From: Limnocylindrus sp040397235
Lineage (GTDB): Bacteria; Chloroflexota; Limnocylindria; Limnocylindrales; Limnocylindraceae
Reading direction: 5' to 3'
Assembly: GCA_040397235.1 (NCBI GenBank)
Contig: JBBAWH010000006.1
Span: 11,329-75,328, forward strand
Length of the DNA stretch: 64,000 nucleotides
Shown here: piece by piece, positions 8,452 to 16,612 of the stretch
How positions within the stretch are numbered: position 1 is the first letter of the stretch
How the letters are laid out: each line of letters begins with the position of its first letter
The notes under the pieces: generated by a model
What the model saw: the letters and a program-made list of their open reading frames with translations, nothing else
What the model was told of the DNA's origin: nothing
The model's database searches: none
Translations under genes and position numbers: made by a program

Positions 8452-10346
8452 CTCGCGCCTCTGCTCTGCGGATCTGTGGGGTCCACACGCGGGTCGCTGG
8501 CCCCGTCCGTCGCGTCTTCGCCGTCATCGCCCCACTTATCGATCAGGTCGGAGAGCCCCTTACCGGCCGGCATCATCGGGTAGACGTTCTGTCGCTCTGC
8601 AATCTCAAACCAGATCAGCGCTGGGCCATCAGCGGCAAGCGCTGCGGTAACCGCAGCATCAACCTCTTCGGGCTTAGCGACCTTCCACGCAGGGAGGCCG
8701 TACGCCTCACAGAGCTTCAGATAATCCGGTCCCGCTAACTCCTCTGAGTGGTAGTTCCCGCCATACACGATCTCTTGCCACTGGCGAATCATGCCGAGCT
8801 TCTTGTTGTCCATCAGCGCGATCTTTACGGGGATGCGCTCTTGCACGATGGTTGCCAACTCCTGCAGGGTCATCTGGAACCCGCCATCGCCAGCGATTGC
8901 CCACGAGACCTTGCCTGGTACCGCAACGGCCGCACCCATTGCCGCGGGGAGGGCGAAGCCCATGGTGCCGAGTCCGCCCGACGAGAGGTGCGAGTTGGCA
9001 CGGCGGAACCCGCCGTAGCGAGCGACCCACATCTGGTTCTGGCCCACGTCGGCGGTGAGGTTGGCATCGAAGTTTGAGCCTGCTGCAACGCGCTCAACAA
9101 CGAAGTCGGCTGAGAGCACCCCGTCACGGAAGCCGCCGGAGCCGTGCCACGAAGAGGCTTCGCTCTCGGTGCGCCACGTTGCAAGTTCGGCAAAGTAGTC
9201 GACTCGAGTGGTTGGATCCACCTTGGTGATGAGTGGAAGGAGCGCGTCGAGCACGTGCTTGGCATCGCCCACGATTGGCAGATCGGCGACGACGTTCTTG
9301 CCGATCTCCGCCGGATCAATATCGATGTGCACGATCTTCGCCTTCGGCGCATAGGTGCGCACGTTCCCCGTCACGCGGTCATCGAAGCGCATGCCGATGC
9401 CGATCAGAAGATCAGCCGACTGGATCGCACGGTTCACATGCTTCCAGCCGTGCATCCCCATGTAGCCGTAAGCGAGCGGGTCGGTTTCATCAATGACGCC
9501 GATGCCGAGCAGTGTCCAGGTGATTGGAATCTGCGCCGCGCGCGCCAACTCGAGCAGCTCGCGCTCTGCACGAGCGATCAGCACACCGTGCCCTGCAAGG
9601 ATGACCGGACGCTTTGCACCAGCGATCGCCTCGGCGAGCAGCTTGATCTGACGTGGATGGCCATCGAGCTTCGGCTTATAGCCAGGGAGCCCCGCCTCAA
9701 CCTCTGCGGCCGAAGGATGCATCGCTGTGGTCTGGCCCATCAGCGCATCTTTGGTGATGTCAACGTGCACCGGCCCAGGTCGCCCGCTGCGCGCAAGGTG
9801 GAATGCCTCAGCAATCACGTGCGGAATCTCATCGGCGCTGCGCACCAGATAGTTGTGCTTCGTCATTGGCAGCGTGATGCCGGTGATGTCAATCTCTTGG
9901 AAGGCGTCCTTGCCGATGAGGGCGTTCGGAACGTTCCCCGTGATCACCACAAGGGGCACGGAGTCGAGCATTGCGGTGCCGATGCCGGTGACGAGGTTGG
10001 TGGCACCAGGGCCGGAGGTGCCCAGGCAAACTCCAACGTTGCCAGAGGCGCGTGCGTAGCCATCAGCAGCGTGCGAGGCCGCCTGCTCGTGACGGACCAA
10101 GATGTGGCGCAGCTCGGGGTGGTCAACGAGCACGTCATAGAGCGGCAGGATCACGCCACCGGGATAGCCCCAGATGGTGTCGCTCCCCTGCAGCAGGATC
10201 GCCTCGCAGAGTGCGTCGGCGCCGATGCGTGGGCGTACGCCGTCGCGAGCGGTGATGCGGGCATCGCGCAACATGTCACGTCGCGCGCGCTCTGCAGCAC
10301 TCGCGGCCGGAGTTCCTGCGCCTGGTACGTGACCTGCCTGTGTCAT
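8448..10346 (-). CDS. ilvB: Acetolactate synthase large (catalytic) subunit
   Basis: The 632-residue ThDP-dependent enzyme makes acetolactate from pyruvate, or acetohydroxybutyrate with 2-oxobutyrate. The catalytic glutamate is in ILVRHEQAASHAADGYAR, and the ThDP/Mg motif begins GDGGFQMTLQEL. The N-terminal 40 residues are variable. A purine-rich AAGGGGG lies just upstream of ATG 10346, and an intrinsic terminator lies 23 bp further upstream. The gene is therefore read only by transcripts that pass that terminator. It is the first structural gene of the operon. Confidence 0.97.
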   Translation of the reverse strand: MTQAGHVPGAGTPAASAAERARRDMLRDARITARDGVRPRIGADALCEAILLQGSDTIWGYPGGVILPLYDVLVDHPELRHILVRHEQAASHAADGYARASGNVGVCLGTSGPGATNLVTGIGTAMLDSVPLVVITGNVPNALIGKDAFQEIDITGITLPMTKHNYLVRSADEIPHVIAEAFHLARSGRPGPVHVDITKDALMGQTTAMHPSAAEVEAGLPGYKPKLDGHPRQIKLLAEAIAGAKRPVILAGHGVLIARAERELLELARAAQIPITWTLLGIGVIDETDPLAYGYMGMHGWKHVNRAIQSADLLIGIGMRFDDRVTGNVRTYAPKAKIVHIDIDPAEIGKNVVADLPIVGDAKHVLDALLPLITKVDPTTRVDYFAELATWRTESEASSWHGSGGFRDGVLSADFVVERVAAGSNFDANLTADVGQNQMWVARYGGFRRANSHLSSGGLGTMGFALPAAMGAAVAVPGKVSWAIAGDGGFQMTLQELATIVQERIPVKIALMDNKKLGMIRQWQEIVYGGNYHSEELAGPDYLKLCEAYGLPAWKVAKPEEVDAAVTAALAADGPALIWFEIAERQNVYPMMPAGKGLSDLIDKWGDDGEDATDGASDPRVDPTDPQSRGAR

Positions 10347-10369
10347 CGATCCCCCTTCACTTCGTTAAT

Positions 10370-10396
10370 AAAAAACCCCGCCTCTTTGGCGGGGCT
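10370..10396 (-). terminator. Intrinsic terminator in the ilvB leader (attenuator)
   Basis: On the minus strand AGCCCCGCC, a 5-nt loop and GGCGGGG are followed by six T residues. It sits between the candidate leader peptide and ilvB, only 23 bp before the ilvB ATG. The T-run is on the minus side only, so it acts towards ilvB and not on the upstream oxidoreductase gene. Confidence 0.85.
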
Positions 10397-10438
10397 CTGA
10401 AGTTTCCTTCGGGCGGTATCTCCGCGCCTCTGGTCTCC

Positions 10439-10558
10439 TCAGCCCTGCCGGGGCTGAATAAGCAGCCCGAGTAGGTTGCTAATGCCCCCAATAAGGGCCC
10501 CAAAGAGCACAAAGAGAGCACCGAAGACTGGAGTCAAGAGCAGTGCGCTATTTGTCAT
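10439..10558 (-). CDS. Candidate 39-residue leader peptide of the ilv operon
   Basis: A minus-strand ATG opens a 39-codon frame ending in TGA, 43 bp before the terminator stem. Fifteen of 39 residues are Leu, Ile or Val, including three consecutive Leu near the start and an NLLGLLI cluster near the end. TAGGCT ends exactly 6 nt before the ATG, the same spacing as at several other starts here, so the mRNA probably begins at or next to this codon. The last codons overlap hairpin segments (see the findings). It may instead be a small membrane protein, because it is strongly hydrophobic, but its position favours an attenuation leader. Confidence 0.55.
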   Translation of the reverse strand: MTNSALLLTPVFGALFVLFGALIGGISNLLGLLIQPRQG

Positions 10559-10564
10559 GGGTGC

Positions 10565-10593
10565 AGCCTACCAGAGCCTGTGTAGGCGATCAA
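10565..10593 (-). promoter_or_regulatory. Promoter of the ilv leader transcript
   Basis: On the minus strand TTGATC and TAGGCT are separated by 17 bp, and TAGGCT ends 6 nt before the leader-peptide ATG. The -35 overlaps the stop codon of the upstream FAD oxidoreductase gene. Confidence 0.5.
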
Positions 10594-11852
10594 AGAACGT
10601 CGCGTGATCGCGAGGCCATCGGTCGGCCCACACGGAGCGGCTCTTCGGCTGCTGCGGCGCGCCCTAGCAGCAGGTCAACAGTGCGGCGGGCCCCGCCAGC
10701 GCTACACATGACCCCGTGACCCGAGTAGCCCGTGTTCACGAAGAGCCCCGCCTGATCGGTTGGCCCAAGGAAGGGTCGATGATCTGGGGTGTATTCATAT
10801 TGTCCCGCCTGAAGGCGCCACGCCGGCGGACCGTCGCGCCAGACATCGCGCCAGAAGGGCGCCAGCAGGGCGAGCGATGTTGGTGATGCTGGATCGAGAA
10901 GTGCGTGAGCCATCGCCTCGTCGGTTGGCACCTCGAGGAGCGGCTCACCGACGGGCGTTGTCGGGTCGGTGCGCAACGCGAATGCCCCCGCGAGGGCCGG
11001 TCGCCAGTGTGATCCCGTCTCATCATCGATCGTCATCGGCCCCGACTGATCGATCACCGGCAGGTTTGGCATGACCAGCTTCTGGCGAATCGTTGGCGCG
11101 ATCGGCAGATCGAGAGCGGCGAGCTTGGCGACGACGCCACTCCACGGGCCGGCGGCGATCACCGTTTGCGGCGCATGCACCACACCACGATTTGTTGTTA
11201 CCCCCGTAACGACGCCGCTCGCATCCCGCACGAATCCGGTGACGGTTGTCTCCAGTGCATAGGTGGCATGGCCAGAACCACTGGCGCCACTGATGTGCGC
11301 CGCGTGTGACGACGCGGCCGCATATCCGTGGGTGAGTGCCACCTGATCAATGAAGCCGTCGCCGGCGCGGAAGCGCACCTGTCGAATCTTTGGAGAGAGG
11401 TACGACCAGCGAGCACGCGCCTCGTCACCGCTCAACAGCTCCACATCGGTGAGCCCGAACGTTCGTTGCAGAGCAACGAGTTCTCGCCCCTTCGCAGCAC
11501 TTGCCTCGGTGCGGCTGCAGAAGAGATACCCCTGCTGACGAATGTCGAGGTTCCATCCCGTGAGCCCCGACTCTTCGGCAAAGTTCAGATAGAGAGCCAA
11601 GCCCTCTTGTACGAGTGCAAGCTCATCGGCGTTGTCGTGCTGCAAGCGAAACGCACCCGTTGATGCGGCGGTCGTGAGCGATGCGATGCTGCTGCGACGC
11701 TCAATCACCAACACCTTGAGTCCGGCGCGTGCGGCAAAGTACGCGGTCGCGGCACCCGCAACGCCTGCGCCAATAACGACGAGGTCGACACTTGCGGGAA
11801 GCTCTCCGTCGTTACGGTCGTAGATTGGGAGGGCGCTGTTGTCGACGGTCAC
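10590..11852 (-). CDS. FAD-dependent oxidoreductase of the DAO / sarcosine oxidase beta type
   Basis: This 420-residue protein has an N-terminal dinucleotide-binding motif (VVIGAGVAGAATAYFAARAG) and the C-terminal DAO-fold signature NTGYSGHGVMCSAGG. The family oxidises secondary or D-amino acids, sarcosine, glycerol phosphate and similar substrates; this substrate is not assignable. GTG at 11852 is chosen as start because it forms a GTGA overlap with the upstream aldolase stop, although the frame is open about 20 codons further. It is co-transcribed with the eda-like aldolase. No signal peptide is seen, so it is cytoplasmic. Confidence 0.82.
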   Translation of the reverse strand: MTVDNSALPIYDRNDGELPASVDLVVIGAGVAGAATAYFAARAGLKVLVIERRSSIASLTTAASTGAFRLQHDNADELALVQEGLALYLNFAEESGLTGWNLDIRQQGYLFCSRTEASAAKGRELVALQRTFGLTDVELLSGDEARARWSYLSPKIRQVRFRAGDGFIDQVALTHGYAAASSHAAHISGASGSGHATYALETTVTGFVRDASGVVTGVTTNRGVVHAPQTVIAAGPWSGVVAKLAALDLPIAPTIRQKLVMPNLPVIDQSGPMTIDDETGSHWRPALAGAFALRTDPTTPVGEPLLEVPTDEAMAHALLDPASPTSLALLAPFWRDVWRDGPPAWRLQAGQYEYTPDHRPFLGPTDQAGLFVNTGYSGHGVMCSAGGARRTVDLLLGRAAAAEEPLRVGRPMASRSRDVL

Positions 11853-12493
11853 GCGGGGTGCCCGGCGGCCGCGCGAGCGGCCCGCAGCTGAGCGGCAATC
11901 GCCGCTGCGCTCCACGGGTCTGCGCCGTCAAGGAGTCGCGGCCCAACGCCAAACCCAGCGGCACCAGCGGCCACCAGTGCGGCAATCTCGTCGAGCCCTA
12001 CGTTCGTTGGCACGATCTTGCTGGTTGGGCTCGGTGCCAACGCTGCACGAATAAATGCTGGAGCGTTGATCGCCGCCGCGGGGAAGAGCTTCACGTAGGT
12101 TGCGCCAGATCGTTCGGCGAGGCTGATCTCCGTTGGCGTGAAGGCACCGGGGAGCCAATCGACCCCGGCGGCGGAGGCAGCGGCGCCCGTTGCGGGGTCG
12201 GTGATTGGCGAGACGAGGAATCGTGCGCCGGCATCGATCATGCGCTGCGCCGTCGCGGCGTCGTACACGCTACCCGCGCCAACTGCGAGGGTTGGGTGAC
12301 TGGAGCGTAGGGAGGCGATCGCGGCGGTCACCGCAGCCTCGGCCCCCTCGCCGCGCAAGAAGAGTTCGAGCGCTGGCACACCGGCATCGAGCGCAGCGTC
12401 AGCCCATGCCGACAAGACCGCGGCATCCTGTGCGGCGACCGCCGGAAGGATTCCAACGCGCGAGAAGAGTGGGCCAAATACCTTCGCTTCCAT
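11849..12493 (-). CDS. KDPG/KHG aldolase family protein
   Basis: The 214-residue class I aldolase is of the Eda family, which cleaves 2-keto-3-deoxy-6-phosphogluconate or 4-hydroxy-2-oxoglutarate. The Schiff-base lysine is Lys135 in YVKLFPA and the catalytic glutamate is Glu43 in ALELFLR. The phosphate-binding TGG loop found in Eda is replaced by TNVG near residue 163, so the natural substrate may differ. ATG 12493 is chosen over an in-frame ATG at 12535 because GATACT ends exactly 6 nt before it and it matches the family N-terminus. No Entner-Doudoroff dehydratase or kinase is adjacent. Confidence 0.8.
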   Translation of the reverse strand: MEAKVFGPLFSRVGILPAVAAQDAAVLSAWADAALDAGVPALELFLRGEGAEAAVTAAIASLRSSHPTLAVGAGSVYDAATAQRMIDAGARFLVSPITDPATGAAASAAGVDWLPGAFTPTEISLAERSGATYVKLFPAAAINAPAFIRAALAPSPTSKIVPTNVGLDEIAALVAAGAAGFGVGPRLLDGADPWSAAAIAAQLRAARAAAGHPA

Positions 12494-12499
12494 GGCGGC

Positions 12500-12505
12500 A
12501 GTATC
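12500..12505 (-). promoter_or_regulatory. -10 element of the aldolase/oxidoreductase operon
   Basis: GATACT on the minus strand ends 6 nt before ATG 12493, implying a leaderless transcript and deciding between two possible starts. Confidence 0.5.
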
Positions 12506-12589
12506 CCACGCTGCCCGCGCCTGGTCGGCACGCATTCACCCTCGCCTTCAGTGGTGGCTCGCGGGGCTAGGGTGAGTTTCGCCCTCTGG

Positions 12590-12595
12590 TAGGCT
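12590..12595 (+). promoter_or_regulatory. -10 element of the leuC-leuD-ilvD operon
   Basis: TAGGCT ends 6 nt before the leuC ATG at 12602. The identical hexamer and spacing occur at the ilv leader and at the MGMT gene. No Shine-Dalgarno lies in between, so the mRNA is predicted to be leaderless. Confidence 0.55.
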
Positions 12596-12601
12596 CGCTC
12601 T

Positions 12602-14014
12602 ATGCCGAAGACCATCATTGAGAAGATCTGGAACGAGCACGTTGTCGATCAGCAGGAGGGGGCGCCCGCCATCCTCGCAATCGACCTGCACCTCGTACAC
12701 GAGGTCACCAGCCCCCAGGCCTTTACCGGCCTTCGCGCCCGCGGGCTGAAGGTTCGCCGACCCGACCGCACGGTAGCCACCGCCGACCACTCCATTCCGA
12801 CCACGCCACGCAACCTCCCGATCGCCGACGAGATGGCCGCCGCCCAGGTGAAGCAGCTCGAGGCGAACTGCGCCGAGTTCGGCGTTCCACTCCACGGCTG
12901 GGAGTCGCCGAACCAGGGGATCGTGCACGTCATTGGGCCAGAGCTCGGTCTGACGCAGCCTGGCGCAACCATCGTCTGTGGCGACTCACACACGGCAACC
13001 CACGGTGCCTTCGGCGCACTGGCGTTCGGCATCGGCACCAGCGAAGTGGAGATGGTCCTCGCCACCCAGTGCCTCTTGCAGCGCAAGCCGAAGACCTATC
13101 TCGTGCGCGTTGACGGAACACTGCGGCCAGGCGTCTCCGCAAAGGACATCATCTTGGCGCTGATCGCGCGCATCGGTGTCGGCGGTGGCACCGGTCACGT
13201 CTTTGAATATGCAGGCTCTGCGATTCTCGACCTCTCCATGGAAGAGCGCATGACGATCTGCAACATGAGCATCGAGGGTGGCGCGCGCGCCGGCCTCGTT
13301 GCCCCCGACGAGACGACCTTCGCCTACTTGAAGGGTCGACCACATGCGCCGCAGGGTGCCGATTGGGATGCCGCCGTCGCACGCTGGCGCACACTCGCAA
13401 GCGACGATGGCGCAACGTACGACAAGGAGATCGTCATCAACGCTGACACCCTTGAGCCGATGGTGACCTACGGCACGAACCCAGGGATGGGCCTGCCGAT
13501 CAGCGGCACGATTCCGAATCCAGCAGACGAGTCCGACCCGGCCGCGGCGCGCGCACTGACCCGCGCACTCGAATACATGGATCTGCGCGCGGGCGACAGC
13601 ATCATCGGACGACCGGTGAACACCGTCTTTATTGGCAGCTGTACCAACGGTCGCATCAGCGACCTGCGCCTCGCCGCGAATGTGCTGAAAGGTCACACCA
13701 TTGCGAAGGGGGTGCGCGTGATGGTGGTTCCTGGATCCGCCGACGTGAAGCGTCAAGCGGAGCGCGAAGGGCTCGACAAGATCTTCCGCGACGCGGGTGC
13801 CGATTGGCGCGAGGCGGGCTGCTCGATGTGCATCGCCATGAATGGCGACCAGCTCGCCCCCGGCGAATACGCGATCAGCACCTCAAACCGCAACTTTGAG
13901 GGGCGCCAGGGGAAGGGGGGTCGCACCTTCTTGGCCTCGCCGCTCACCGCCGCCGCCACCGCGCTCACCGGCGTCATCGCCGATCCACGCACGCTTCCAG
14001 GGATGATCCGCTGA
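12602..14014 (+). CDS. leuC: 3-isopropylmalate dehydratase large subunit
   Basis: The 470-residue aconitase-family subunit carries the [4Fe-4S] cluster. Cluster cysteines are in GSCTNGR and CSMC. HTATHGAFGALAFGIGTSEVE is the family-typical segment. With LeuD it isomerises 2- to 3-isopropylmalate, and citramalate in the CimA route. It is the first gene of the divergent leu-ilv operon, and its stop overlaps the leuD start (TGATG). Confidence 0.97.
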   Translation: MPKTIIEKIWNEHVVDQQEGAPAILAIDLHLVHEVTSPQAFTGLRARGLKVRRPDRTVATADHSIPTTPRNLPIADEMAAAQVKQLEANCAEFGVPLHGWESPNQGIVHVIGPELGLTQPGATIVCGDSHTATHGAFGALAFGIGTSEVEMVLATQCLLQRKPKTYLVRVDGTLRPGVSAKDIILALIARIGVGGGTGHVFEYAGSAILDLSMEERMTICNMSIEGGARAGLVAPDETTFAYLKGRPHAPQGADWDAAVARWRTLASDDGATYDKEIVINADTLEPMVTYGTNPGMGLPISGTIPNPADESDPAAARALTRALEYMDLRAGDSIIGRPVNTVFIGSCTNGRISDLRLAANVLKGHTIAKGVRVMVVPGSADVKRQAEREGLDKIFRDAGADWREAGCSMCIAMNGDQLAPGEYAISTSNRNFEGRQGKGGRTFLASPLTAAATALTGVIADPRTLPGMIR

Positions 14015-14646
14015 TGGCCGCCCCAAAGGTCGGCACCTTCACCACCGGGCTCGTGCCACTCCCCGCCGAGAACGTCGACACCGACCAGATCGTCCCCGCC
14101 CGCTACCTGAAGGTCATCGACAAGGCGGGCCTCGCCGATGCCCTCTTCCACGACTGGCGCTTTGAGGCCGACGGTAGCAAGAAGAACCCACCGTTCGTGA
14201 TTGATGAGCCGCGCTACGCCGGCCACGGCATCCTGGTTGCGGGCGACAACTTCGGCGGCGGCTCCAGCCGTGAGCATGCGCCGTGGGCCCTTGGCGCCTT
14301 CGGCATCAAGGCAATCCTCGCAACAAGCTTCGCCGACATCTTTAAGTCGAATGCACTGAAGAATGGAATCCTGCCGATCATCTTGCCCGCCGAGCTGCAC
14401 AGCACGCTGATGCAGATTGCCAAGGACGACCTCGCCGCAACGGTGACCATCGAACTTGCAGCCGCGACGTTGAGGGCCCCTGATGGCACTGCACATCAGT
14501 TCCCGATCGACGCCTTCAGCCAGAAGATGCTGCTCGATGGACTTGATGAGCTGGACTACATCCGCACGCAGGGCGAAAAGATTCTGGCGCACGAGACATC
14601 GCACCCAGGAACCATCAACACACTGCAGCCAAACGCACCGCGATGA
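14014..14646 (+). CDS. leuD: 3-isopropylmalate dehydratase small subunit
   Basis: The 210-residue swivel-domain subunit pairs with LeuC. The motifs NVDTDQIVPARYLK and the active-site loop GDNFGGGSSREHAPWAL are both present. It overlaps leuC by one base and ilvD by four (ATGA), so translational coupling of the two dehydratase subunits is likely. Confidence 0.97.
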   Translation: MAAPKVGTFTTGLVPLPAENVDTDQIVPARYLKVIDKAGLADALFHDWRFEADGSKKNPPFVIDEPRYAGHGILVAGDNFGGGSSREHAPWALGAFGIKAILATSFADIFKSNALKNGILPIILPAELHSTLMQIAKDDLAATVTIELAAATLRAPDGTAHQFPIDAFSQKMLLDGLDELDYIRTQGEKILAHETSHPGTINTLQPNAPR

Positions 14647-16382
14647 GCAAGAACCCGTACGACCGCGCGAGCGACCCAGCGAAGCGGCACTCCGCCGCAA
14701 TGACCGACGGACCAGACCGCGCACCGGCGCGCGCGATGTTGAAGGCGGTCGGCTTCACCGATGAGGATCTCGCCAAGCCGATCATCGGCGTTGCCACCAC
14801 CTGGATCGAGACGATGCCGTGCAACTTGAATCAGCGCGAGCTGGCCGAAGCGGTGAAGCGCGGCATTCGGCGCGCGGGTGGCACGCCGATGGAGTTCGGC
14901 ACCATCTCCGTCTCCGACGGCGTGGCGATGGGCACCGAAGGGATGAAGGCCTCGCTCATCTCGCGCGAGATCATCGCCGACTCCATTGAACTCGTCTCCG
15001 CAGGGCACAGCTTCGACGGCATCGTCTGCCTCACTGGCTGCGACAAGACCAGCCCCGGCGCCGCGATGGCGCTCGGCCGCCTGAATATTCCTGGGCTCGT
15101 CCTCTATAACGGCACGATCCTCCCCGGGACCTATAAGGGGAAGGATGTGACGGTGCAGAGCGTCTTCGAGGCGGTCGGCTCGTACAACGCAGGAAAGATC
15201 ACCGCCGAGGAGCTCTGGGACCTTGAGAATGCCGCCTGCCCAGGGGCGGGCGCCTGCGGTGGCCAGTTCACCGCGAACACGATGAGCATGGCGCTCGAGG
15301 TGATCGGCCTCTCCCCCGCCGGCCTCAACGGCATCCCCGCCACCGACCCCGACAAGATCGCCGCCGCCGAGCGCTCGGGCGAAATCGCCGTGGAGCTGGT
15401 GCGCAAGAACCTGAAGCCGCGCGACATCGTCACCGGCAAGGCCCTCGAGAACGCGATTCGCGCGGTGGGTGCGACCGCCGGCTCAACGAATGCGGTGCTC
15501 CACCTGCTCGCCATCGCCCGCGAGTTTGACCTTCCCCTCGAGATCGAAGCCTTTGAGCGTCTCGGTGAATCGACGCCAGTGATCGGCAACCTGATCCCTG
15601 GCGGCTCGTACGCCGCACTCGACCTCTACAAGGCGGGCGGCATCGCCCTTGTGCTGCGCGAACTGGCCGCTGGCGGCCTTCTGCACCTCAACGAGCAGGG
15701 CGTCGACGGACGAACGATGGGCGAGATCGCATCGCAGGCGAACGAGCGCGCCGGGCAGGATGTGATTCGTCCGATCAACAACCCAATCAAGAAGACGGGC
15801 GGCCTCACCGTGCTGCGTGGCAGCCTCGCGCCCGAGGGTGCGATCGTGAAGCTTGCCGGCCACGAGCGCCGACATCACAGCGGACCGGCGCGCATCTTCG
15901 ATTCCGAGGAGGCGGCCTTCGCTGCGATCCGCGCCAACGCCATCGTTGCCGGCGACGTCGTCGTCATTCGCTATGAGGGGCCAGTCGGCGGGCCAGGGAT
16001 GCGCGAGATGCTTGCCGTTACCGCTGCACTCGTGGGCCAGGGGCTCGGCGACGAGGTCGCACTCATTACGGATGGCCGCTTCTCTGGCGCGACCCACGGC
16101 TTCATGGTGGCGCACATCGCTCCTGAGGCGGCGCTCGGCGGGCCGATCGCGCTCGTACATGAGGGCGACACCATCACCATCGATGTTGACTCGCATGAGC
16201 TGCGCATTGAGGTCGCCGAGAGCGAGCTCGCCTCCCGTCGCGCCGCCTGGCGCGCCCCCGCACCACGCTACGCCGGCGGCGTCTGGGCGAAGTACGCTGC
16301 CCTGGTTAGCAGCGCGTCAGATGGCGCCATCACCACTGGGGTGCGCCTCGCCAAGGCGCTGAAAGGATCAACCGACCGATGA
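14643..16382 (+). CDS. ilvD: Dihydroxy-acid dehydratase
   Basis: The 579-residue IlvD/Edd-family Fe-S enzyme makes 2-oxoisovalerate and 3-methyl-2-oxopentanoate. Cluster cysteines are in TGCDKTSPG and CPGAGACGGQFTANTM; DGRFSGATHG marks the C-terminal domain. It is the common step for valine, leucine and isoleucine. Together with the minus-strand operon, only a branched-chain aminotransferase is missing from the window. Confidence 0.97.
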   Translation: MSKNPYDRASDPAKRHSAAMTDGPDRAPARAMLKAVGFTDEDLAKPIIGVATTWIETMPCNLNQRELAEAVKRGIRRAGGTPMEFGTISVSDGVAMGTEGMKASLISREIIADSIELVSAGHSFDGIVCLTGCDKTSPGAAMALGRLNIPGLVLYNGTILPGTYKGKDVTVQSVFEAVGSYNAGKITAEELWDLENAACPGAGACGGQFTANTMSMALEVIGLSPAGLNGIPATDPDKIAAAERSGEIAVELVRKNLKPRDIVTGKALENAIRAVGATAGSTNAVLHLLAIAREFDLPLEIEAFERLGESTPVIGNLIPGGSYAALDLYKAGGIALVLRELAAGGLLHLNEQGVDGRTMGEIASQANERAGQDVIRPINNPIKKTGGLTVLRGSLAPEGAIVKLAGHERRHHSGPARIFDSEEAAFAAIRANAIVAGDVVVIRYEGPVGGPGMREMLAVTAALVGQGLGDEVALITDGRFSGATHGFMVAHIAPEAALGGPIALVHEGDTITIDVDSHELRIEVAESELASRRAAWRAPAPRYAGGVWAKYAALVSSASDGAITTGVRLAKALKGSTDR

Positions 16383-16612
16383 GCGCAGCGAAGGCGATCG
16401 ACCCAAAAGATCCACGTGGTGGCCTGCGCGGCCTCGACGCTCCACTGGTTCCAGGTGGTGACCAGCTCACCAAAGCGCAGCAGGCGAAGGCCGATGCCGA
16501 TGAGCGCAGCGGTGTGCGCGGCGTGAAGGTCATCGTGGGCGGACTCGTTGGCCTCACCATCGGCGCACTGATCGTGCAGCTGATCCTCACCATCGCTGGA
16601 GTTGGCAAGTGA
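16379..16612 (+). CDS. Small single-span membrane protein, unknown function
   Basis: The 77-residue protein has a charged N-terminal half and one hydrophobic helix at about residues 50-73 rich in Gly, Ile and Leu. It is coupled by 4-bp overlaps to ilvD upstream and to the M20 peptidase downstream, so it is certainly co-expressed with them. I recognise no family. The N-in orientation is suggested by Arg and Lys before the helix. Confidence 0.6.
   Translation: MSAAKAIDPKDPRGGLRGLDAPLVPGGDQLTKAQQAKADADERSGVRGVKVIVGGLVGLTIGALIVQLILTIAGVGK

Noticed and set aside
6965..10400. Two plus-strand open frames over ilvC/ilvN and ilvB
   Set aside because: They are shadows of the strongly conserved minus-strand ilv genes; codon positions and motifs support the minus strand only.
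10347..10440. T-box or glycine/ppGpp riboswitch upstream of ilvB
   Set aside because: No T-box consensus, specifier-loop layout or ykkC-type core could be found. The hydrophobic leader frame with alternative hairpins explains the region better.
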